Below the pieces are notes generated by a model. The model searched no databases. It was not told where the DNA came from and saw nothing but the letters and a program-made list of their open reading frames with translations. The translations under genes were made by a program, and so were the position numbers. Positions 4,807-8,840 of a DNA stretch of 8,840 nt are shown here, piece by piece. Position 1 is the stretch's first letter. Each line of letters begins with the position of its first letter. This stretch comes from DATEHG01 sp035279705 (GTDB lineage: Bacteria > Gemmatimonadota > Gemmatimonadetes > Gemmatimonadales > GWC2-71-9). The stretch is from positions 1-8,840 of the forward strand of contig DATEHG010000143.1 of the NCBI GenBank assembly GCA_035279705.1. Reading direction: 5' to 3'.

Positions 4807-5682
4807 ATGTTTACCCGCCTCCTGGTCGGATTGGACGGCTCGCCCCAGTCCGAAACGGCCCTTTCGCAGGCCATCGGCATCGGCCGGCAGTTCCGATCGG
4901 CACTGGTGCTGGTCCACGTGGTGCGCCGGGGTGTCGTGGACGAGCTGCTGGTCCGCTCCCTCGGTGCGCCGTGGCGGGAGGGACGGGCGGATCCGCAGGA
5001 GGCCGTGCCCGAGGCCCTCGCCGGCGCGGGCGCCCACATCCTCGATGAGGCTGCCGACGCCGTGGTGCGGGCGGGTCTTACGGTGGAGCGGGTGGTGCGC
5101 AGCGGCGAGGTCGTCGGCGAGCTGCTCGACCTCGCGGCCAGCGCGGACGCGGTGCTGGTGGGGCGGATCGGGCATACCCGTGGCGAAGATCCACTCGGCC
5201 CGGATACCCGCGAGCTGATCCGGAAGGCACCCACGCCCACCATCGTGTGCGGCAGCAGCGTGAGCCCGATGGACCGCTGTGCGGTGGCGTACGACGGGGA
5301 AGGGCCGAGCGTCAAGGCGCTGATGCTCGCGGCGCGATACGCCCAGGTGGCGGGGGCGCGGCTCGACGTGATCCACGCCGCCACCGAACCCATGCGGGGC
5401 CGGGAAATCCTGGCCCATGCCGGGATGGCGCTGTCGGAATTCCCGCTCGACTTCGAGACTCATCTCGAGGGTCCGGACATCGACCGGGTGGTGCCGGAGG
5501 CGCTCCGCCGGCTCGACTCCAACGCCCTCTTCGCGGGCGCCACGCGCCAGGCGGGCCAGGTGTTGGTGCCTTCCCACATCGAAGCTATCTTGCGCGCCAC
5601 CGACATCCCGGTGGTGGTCCACCACGTTCCGCAGGAGTTCAGTGCCCGCCTCTCCGGCGCCCATCGCCGTCCTTCATCTTGA
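4807..5682 (+). CDS. Universal stress protein, two tandem UspA-type domains
   Basis: The 291-residue protein holds two Usp domains, at about residues 1-149 and 157-274. Domain one begins with L-L-V-G-L-D-G-S-P-Q-S-E-T-A-L (5-19), the usual strand-1 and nucleotide-loop signature, and ends with A-D-A-V-L-V-G-R-I-G then a T-P-T-I-V-C strand. The ATP motif of the family, G-x2-G-x9-G-S/T, is altered: G119 and G122 are kept, but the next Gly (131) comes one residue early and is followed by Pro132. Domain two, from A-V-A-Y-D-G-E-G-P-S to P-V-V-V-H-H, has no recognisable ATP motif. Such proteins are cytoplasmic and linked to stress survival; a specific role cannot be inferred. No strong ribosome site precedes the ATG. 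Its stop lies 41 nt inside the next gene, so the last 14 residues share DNA with the RNase H-like N-terminus. Confidence 0.9.
   Translation: MFTRLLVGLDGSPQSETALSQAIGIGRQFRSALVLVHVVRRGVVDELLVRSLGAPWREGRADPQEAVPEALAGAGAHILDEAADAVVRAGLTVERVVRSGEVVGELLDLAASADAVLVGRIGHTRGEDPLGPDTRELIRKAPTPTIVCGSSVSPMDRCAVAYDGEGPSVKALMLAARYAQVAGARLDVIHAATEPMRGREILAHAGMALSEFPLDFETHLEGPDIDRVVPEALRRLDSNALFAGATRQAGQVLVPSHIEAILRATDIPVVVHHVPQEFSARLSGAHRRPSS
5633..5637 (+). promoter_or_regulatory. Ribosome binding site deciding the start of the RNase H-like gene
   Basis: AGGAG lies within the end of the stress-protein gene, 4 nt before the GTG at 5642. It falls just where the RNase H-like homology begins, which makes this GTG the best start although the frame is open to 5417. 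Confidence 0.55.
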
Positions 5683-6274
5683 CGAAAGCTGCCTCGGCAA
5701 CGGCCAGGAGCGCCCGACTCCCGGCGGCGCCGGCGGCCTGATCGAGATCCGCTCCGGCGGCGCGGTACGGCGCCGCGACTTCTTCATCCACGCTCCCGAT
5801 ACCACCAACAACCGGATGGCGCTGGCCGGGGCCATCGCGGCGCTGCAGCTCCTGGCCGGCAAGGGCCGCCGGCTGCGGGTGCTGGTCGTCTCCGATTCCG
5901 AGTATCTGATCAAAGGAATGCGCGAGTGGGTGCCGGGCTGGGTGTCCCGCGGCTGGAAGCGGAAGGGGGGCGCCATCGAGAATCTCGAACTCTGGCAGAC
6001 GCTGGTCCGCTCGGCCACCAAGCACGACGTGCAGTGGACCTGGGTCCGGGGCCACGTGGGTCATGCCAAGAACGAGTACGCCAACGATCTCGCGGTGGGT
6101 GCGGCGACCCGGCAGGAAACGTCCGCCGGGATCGTCGACTCGGGATTCGGGGAGTGGCTGGAGAAGAAGCGAAAGGGTGGCCAGTACGCCGACTACGACG
6201 CCGACGCCGCATTCGAGGCGCAGGCCGGGAAGGTGGCCTCCGGCGCGCCGATCCCGCTGGCCGAATCGCGCTAG
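5642..6274 (+). CDS. RNase HI-fold protein with altered catalytic residues and a C-terminal extension
   Basis: I start at the GTG at 5642, giving 210 residues. The frame is open to 5417, but that part is an Arg/Ser-rich shadow of the stress-protein gene. Residues 8 to about 155 match RNase HI throughout: L-D-E-S-C-L-G-N (13-20), T-N-N-R-M-A-L (55-61), S-D-S-E-Y-L-I-K-G (84-92), the basic W-V-S-R-G-W-K-R-K handle (100-108), E-L-W-Q (116-119) and W-V-R-G-H-V-G-H-A-K-N-E-Y-A-N-D-L-A (134-151). Set against E. coli RNase HI, D10 and D70 are kept as D14 and D85 and H124 as H138, but E48 is Ala60 (GCG) and D134 is Asn148 (AAC). The residue after D14 is Glu instead of Gly. RNase HI cleaves RNA in RNA-DNA hybrids; whether this protein does is uncertain. 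About 55 extra residues at the C-terminus are charged and unrecognised. The gene overlaps its upstream neighbour by 41 nt and shares its stop region with the convergent DUF421 gene. Confidence 0.88.
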   Translation: MPASPAPIAVLHLDESCLGNGQERPTPGGAGGLIEIRSGGAVRRRDFFIHAPDTTNNRMALAGAIAALQLLAGKGRRLRVLVVSDSEYLIKGMREWVPGWVSRGWKRKGGAIENLELWQTLVRSATKHDVQWTWVRGHVGHAKNEYANDLAVGAATRQETSAGIVDSGFGEWLEKKRKGGQYADYDADAAFEAQAGKVASGAPIPLAESR

Positions 6275-6756
6275 GCGGGGGCGGGCGTCCCCTCGCGGCG
6301 AGGGACGACGCTGATACTGCCGTTGTTCTCCAGCACCGCGATGTGCACGTCATCCACGCAGGCGCAGCCGCCCTGGCGCAGGGCGGCGTGGAGCTCGTGG
6401 TGGGTGAGCCGCGCCGCCGTCATCACTTCCTGGTGCAGCATGCCGTTGTGAATCAGGACCTGCGGCCGTCCCTCGATCAGCCCTTCCAGCTTCTTGTTCC
6501 GCCAGGTCACGGCCCCGACCGCCAGGTTGACCAGCACCAGCGTCACCGCCGAGATCAGCCCGCCGATCAGCGAGTTATCCCCGCCGTTCATCGAGTTCTG
6601 CACCGCATTCGAGAGGACCAGGAGGAGGACCAGGTCGAACGGGGCGAGCTGACCGACCTGCCGCTTGCCGGTGAGCCGGAGCAGCACGAGGAGGAAGGTG
6701 TAGACCAGCAGGGAGCGAAGGATCAGCTCCCACCACGGCACTCCGAGCGTCCACAT
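6271..6756 (-). CDS. DUF421 (YetF/YcaP-like) membrane protein, short form
   Basis: This 161-residue protein has three membrane helices at about residues 10-28, 39-55 and 63-84, followed by a cytosolic-type alpha/beta domain. Family motifs are clear: G-K-R-Q-V-G-Q-L-A-P-F-D-L-V (30-43), L-S-N-A-V-Q-N-S-M (48-56), N-S-L-I-G-G-L (61-67), E-G-R-P-Q-V-L-I-H-N-G (95-105) and the C-terminal V-H-I-A-V-L-E-N-N-G-S-I-S-V-V (137-151). YetF and YcaP of model bacteria are longer, above 200 residues, so this is the compact version. The biochemical role of the family is not established; the B. subtilis paralogues have been linked to spores and lipid metabolism. The ATG has a strong ribosome site, GGAGG at 5-nt spacing (6762-6766). 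It lies 28 nt downstream of the M24 peptidase gene on the same strand and could be in its operon. Its stop codon overlaps that of the convergent RNase H-like gene in CTAG. Confidence 0.92.
   Translation of the reverse strand: MWTLGVPWWELILRSLLVYTFLLVLLRLTGKRQVGQLAPFDLVLLLVLSNAVQNSMNGGDNSLIGGLISAVTLVLVNLAVGAVTWRNKKLEGLIEGRPQVLIHNGMLHQEVMTAARLTHHELHAALRQGGCACVDDVHIAVLENNGSISVVPRREGTPAPA
6286..6307. other. GC-rich hairpin at the convergent gene ends
   Basis: CGTCCC-C-TCG, loop CGG, CGA-GGGACG can form a 9-bp stem with one bulged C. It lies 12 nt past the RNase H-like stop on the plus strand and inside the last codons of the DUF421 gene on the minus strand. There is no T run on either side, so it is not a classical intrinsic terminator. 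It may still slow polymerase or protect 3' ends; this is inference. Confidence 0.35.
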
Positions 6757-6761
6757 GGATT

Positions 6762-6766
6762 CCTCC
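6762..6766 (-). promoter_or_regulatory. Strong ribosome binding site of the DUF421 gene
   Basis: Minus-strand GGAGG, within GGGAGGA, is 5 nt before the ATG at 6756. It is the best Shine-Dalgarno match in the window and suggests independent, efficient initiation despite the likely operon. Confidence 0.6.
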
Positions 6767-6784
6767 CTCTGACTGATGCCGCGG

Positions 6785-8257
6785 TCAGGGTCTCAGCTCT
6801 TTCCCCTTCCGCATGGCGGCTTCGATGTCGGCGATTTCCCGCGGGGCCTGGGATACCCGCTCCACGCCCGTCGGGGTCACGAAGTAATCGTCCTCGATCC
6901 GGACGCCGGTGTTTTTGTACCGCGCCACCGCCGCGCCGATCTTCGCGATCATGGCCCGGTTGCGCGGGGTATCGGGCAGCCCTTCGAGCGTCCCTGCCCG
7001 GACGTACAATCCCGGCTCGATCGTGAAAGCATCACCGAGCTGGAAGGTGTAGGGCGCGACGTCGCTGAACTGCCCCGGATCGTGCACATCCAGCCCCAGC
7101 CCGTGGCTGTACCCGTGGTACGAGTAGAGGTACCACTGGGGGCAGGGCTCCCCTTCCTTGCGGAACGGCGGCCGGGCCGGGCAGAGGCCCTCGGGCGCAT
7201 CGAACACCGCATCCGCCGACTCGATCAAGCCGAGCTTGACCAGGCCGCGCACCACCACGGCCCGCGCCGAATCGTACGGGACGTTGCGCGGCGTGCCGGG
7301 TTTGATCGTCTTCTCGGCCGCCTTCTGCGCCTCGAGCACAACCTGGTAGACCGACTTCTGGTCCGCGGTGTAGCTGCCACTCACCGGCACCGTGCGGGTG
7401 ATGTCCGCCGCGTAGCCGTCGTAGCTCGACGCCACGTCCATCAGCACCACTTCGCCTGCCTGCAGCACCCGATTCCCGGCATCGTAGTGCAGGGTGGTGG
7501 AGTTGGGACCCGATCCCACGATCGAGGAGTACGCCGGGCGATCCCCGCCGAGCCGGCGGAAGGTGTATTCCACCGTGGCCTGCACCTCGTACTCCCGCCT
7601 GCCCGCCGTCACCATGCGGAGCGCCGCGACGTGCCCGGAGTCGCTGATGGCGATGGCCTGGCGGAGCAGCGCCAGTTCGGCGTCGCTGCGTTTGGCCCTG
7701 AGGCGGTCCACCAGCGGCGTGCCGTCCTTCACCTCGAGCCCGGGATGCGCCGCCTTGAGGCTCTGTACCAGCGCCTTGCCGTAGGTCAGCGAATCGCGGC
7801 GCACGAACTCGTTGGCCGCGGCGTCGGTCACCGGATAGAGAGTGAGCCCCGAAGCCGCCAGCGTGTCGAGGAACGGCACCAGGCCGGCCAGGTAGCGGAC
7901 CTCGAGGCCGGTTTCCTTTGCCAGCGCATCCGGATCGGTGGTCCGACCGCTATACAGCGCGCCGCGAAGGTCCGTTGGGGTGACGAACAGCACCCCCCGG
8001 GTGCCGGCGCCCCGCTTGACCAGCACCAGCGCCGCGTCCGGGTCGAGGTATCCGGTCAGATAGCGAAACCCCGCCGACTGGACGAAGGCGGGGTAGTGAG
8101 CAATCGGTTCGCGGGCGCTGGCGGAGAGGAAGAAGCCGCTGTCCACCTCCGCCAGCAGCGCCTCGCGGCGCGTCCGGTATTCGGCGGAGGGGACCTGGGC
8201 CTCGAGTGCCGAACCGGCGAGGAGGGCAAGACAGGCGAGTGCGAAGGGTGAGTTCAT
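6785..8257 (-). CDS. Secreted Xaa-Pro aminopeptidase-type M24B metallopeptidase
   Basis: The 490-residue protein has a Sec signal peptide, M-N-S-P-F-A-L-A-C-L-A-L-L-A-G-S-A-L-E-A, probably cleaved near residue 20, so it works in the periplasm or outside the cell. Residues about 25-175 form the N-terminal creatinase-like domain (S-A-G-F-R-Y-L-T-G-Y-L at 61-71). Residues about 190-470 form the pita-bread catalytic domain. All five dinuclear-metal ligands are present: D274 and D285 (L-M-D ... A-A-D-I-T-R-T), H385 (Y-S-H-G-L-G-L-D-V-H-D), E414 (T-I-E-P-G-L-Y) and E455 (G-V-R-I-E-D-D). The supporting His257 and His392 are also there. Enzymes of this type remove an N-terminal residue that precedes proline. 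An insertion before the H385 motif carries Cys359 and Cys372, which could pair as a disulfide in the periplasm. The ATG follows a moderate GGGAAAG site. It starts 4 nt after the preceding barrel-protein gene, so they are surely co-transcribed. Confidence 0.95.
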   Translation of the reverse strand: MNSPFALACLALLAGSALEAQVPSAEYRTRREALLAEVDSGFFLSASAREPIAHYPAFVQSAGFRYLTGYLDPDAALVLVKRGAGTRGVLFVTPTDLRGALYSGRTTDPDALAKETGLEVRYLAGLVPFLDTLAASGLTLYPVTDAAANEFVRRDSLTYGKALVQSLKAAHPGLEVKDGTPLVDRLRAKRSDAELALLRQAIAISDSGHVAALRMVTAGRREYEVQATVEYTFRRLGGDRPAYSSIVGSGPNSTTLHYDAGNRVLQAGEVVLMDVASSYDGYAADITRTVPVSGSYTADQKSVYQVVLEAQKAAEKTIKPGTPRNVPYDSARAVVVRGLVKLGLIESADAVFDAPEGLCPARPPFRKEGEPCPQWYLYSYHGYSHGLGLDVHDPGQFSDVAPYTFQLGDAFTIEPGLYVRAGTLEGLPDTPRNRAMIAKIGAAVARYKNTGVRIEDDYFVTPTGVERVSQAPREIADIEAAMRKGKELRP

Positions 8258-8261
8258 CGAA

Positions 8262-8840
8262 TCACTTTCCCGGTTTACCGGCTCGGAACACCCAGCTCAG
8301 CATGAATCGCCCCGTCACTCCATCCGAAGGCGCGGAATAGGCTTCGGCCGACAGGATGACCCGTTGCGAGGGCAGCCAGCTGAGGCCGCCGTGCGCCGTG
8401 AACCGGGTCATGTTGACCGAGATCTTGGTGTGGTCGGTGATGTCGCTCGCGTCGGTGTGATTGACCTCGAAGCGCGGCCGCAGGAAGGTGACACCGATCC
8501 CGATGTACGGCACCAGGTGATGGTTGGCCATGGCCTGGGCCAGCGACAGGTCCGCGCCGAACATGTTCGGCTTGAATTTGTCGGAAGAGACCTGGCCGCC
8601 CTGGCAGACCGGGTCGTTGGGATCGGTGATCGAGGCTTCGGAACAGGTGAAGGGCCCCTTCACGCTGCCGAAGGCGGCAAAGGCGCGGATCCGGGCCAGG
8701 CCGTTCTTGCCGGTCGCGGCACTCCGGCCCGCCGCGATGCCGAACAGATTCGACTTGACGCCATTCACCGACACCGGCGGCACCCAGCTCACCTCGAGGA
8801 ACAACCCGTGCTGGCCCGACAGAAGCAGGCGCGGGCGGAC
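8262..8840 (-). CDS. Probable outer-membrane beta-barrel protein, 5' partial
   Basis: The frame runs out of the window at 8840, so the N-terminus and any signal peptide are missing. A TTG at 8804 could be called as a start, but the 12 upstream codons continue in the same style (L-L-L-S-G-Q-H-G then L-F-L-E-V-S-W-V). The 192 visible residues alternate polar and hydrophobic positions, with strand-like stretches such as L-A-R-I-R-A-F-A-A-F-G-S-V, L-V-P-Y-I-G-I-G-V-T-F-L-R-P-R-F, R-V-I-L-S-A-E-A-Y-S-A and G-R-F-M-L-S-W-V-F-R-A, as in small outer-membrane barrels. The true end is a short basic tail instead of the usual terminal aromatic residue. Two cysteines, at window-relative residues 66 and 79, flank a likely loop and may form a disulfide. 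No named family is recognised. Being upstream of and 4 nt from the secreted peptidase, it probably shares its promoter, which lies outside the window. Confidence 0.7.
   Translation of the reverse strand, partial: VRPRLLLSGQHGLFLEVSWVPPVSVNGVKSNLFGIAAGRSAATGKNGLARIRAFAAFGSVKGPFTCSEASITDPNDPVCQGGQVSSDKFKPNMFGADLSLAQAMANHHLVPYIGIGVTFLRPRFEVNHTDASDITDHTKISVNMTRFTAHGGLSWLPSQRVILSAEAYSAPSDGVTGRFMLSWVFRAGKPGK

Noticed and set aside
4732..5664. Minus-strand frame of 310 codons opposite the stress-protein gene
   Set aside because: No recognisable motif, and the plus strand has two Usp domains.
6776..8251. Long plus-strand open frame of 491 codons opposite the M24 peptidase
   Set aside because: It is rich in Arg, His, Gly and Val with no family motif, while the minus strand encodes a complete M24 enzyme with signal peptide and all metal ligands. 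GC-rich DNA commonly keeps such antisense frames open.

Overview
The window is GC-rich and densely coded, with ten or eleven genes, short gaps, several GTG starts and overlapping gene ends. No rRNA, tRNA, CRISPR array, transposase or phage gene is visible. The base composition, the secreted M24 peptidase next to an outer-membrane-barrel-like protein, and the GTTCAC/GTGAAC heptamer repeat suggest an uncultured soil-type bacterium, possibly Gemmatimonadota. That assignment is inference from gene style; no marker gene is present.

Left part, plus strand (1-3476). The 3' end of an amidohydrolase gene is followed 4 nt later by a small four-helix membrane protein. That gene's stop overlaps the GTG start of a 297-residue helical-repeat protein, so the three look like one translationally coupled unit. 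A 145-bp gap then carries two different short tandem repeats: an octamer GGCGGGCM with a G-quadruplex pattern, and a heptamer YGTTCMC. The second leads right up to selD (selenide, water dikinase), which has all its usual motifs but no visible Shine-Dalgarno site. No other selenium gene is in view.

Middle part (3484-6274). A minus-strand gene of the ornithine cyclodeaminase/mu-crystallin family converges on selD, with 7 nt between stop codons. Its 5' end faces a short divergent intergenic region. From there a plus-strand cluster runs: a 76-residue unknown protein, a two-domain UspA-type protein, and an RNase HI-fold protein whose GTG start lies inside the stress-protein gene. The RNase H-like protein lacks two of the four canonical catalytic acids although the rest of the domain is very well kept. 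This is the most unusual protein in the window.

Right part, minus strand (6271-8840). In transcription order there is a 5'-truncated outer-membrane-barrel-like protein, a secreted Xaa-Pro-type M24 metallopeptidase and a short DUF421 (YetF/YcaP-like) membrane protein. They are spaced 4 and 28 nt apart and probably form one operon. The DUF421 gene meets the RNase H-like gene tail to tail, and the palindrome CTAG supplies both stop codons.

Most of the window is ordinary chromosomal housekeeping and accessory metabolism. I see no multi-gene system that I would call new. The items worth a second look are the altered RNase HI, the repeat-filled selD leader, and the Cys/His-bearing helical-repeat protein coupled to a membrane partner.
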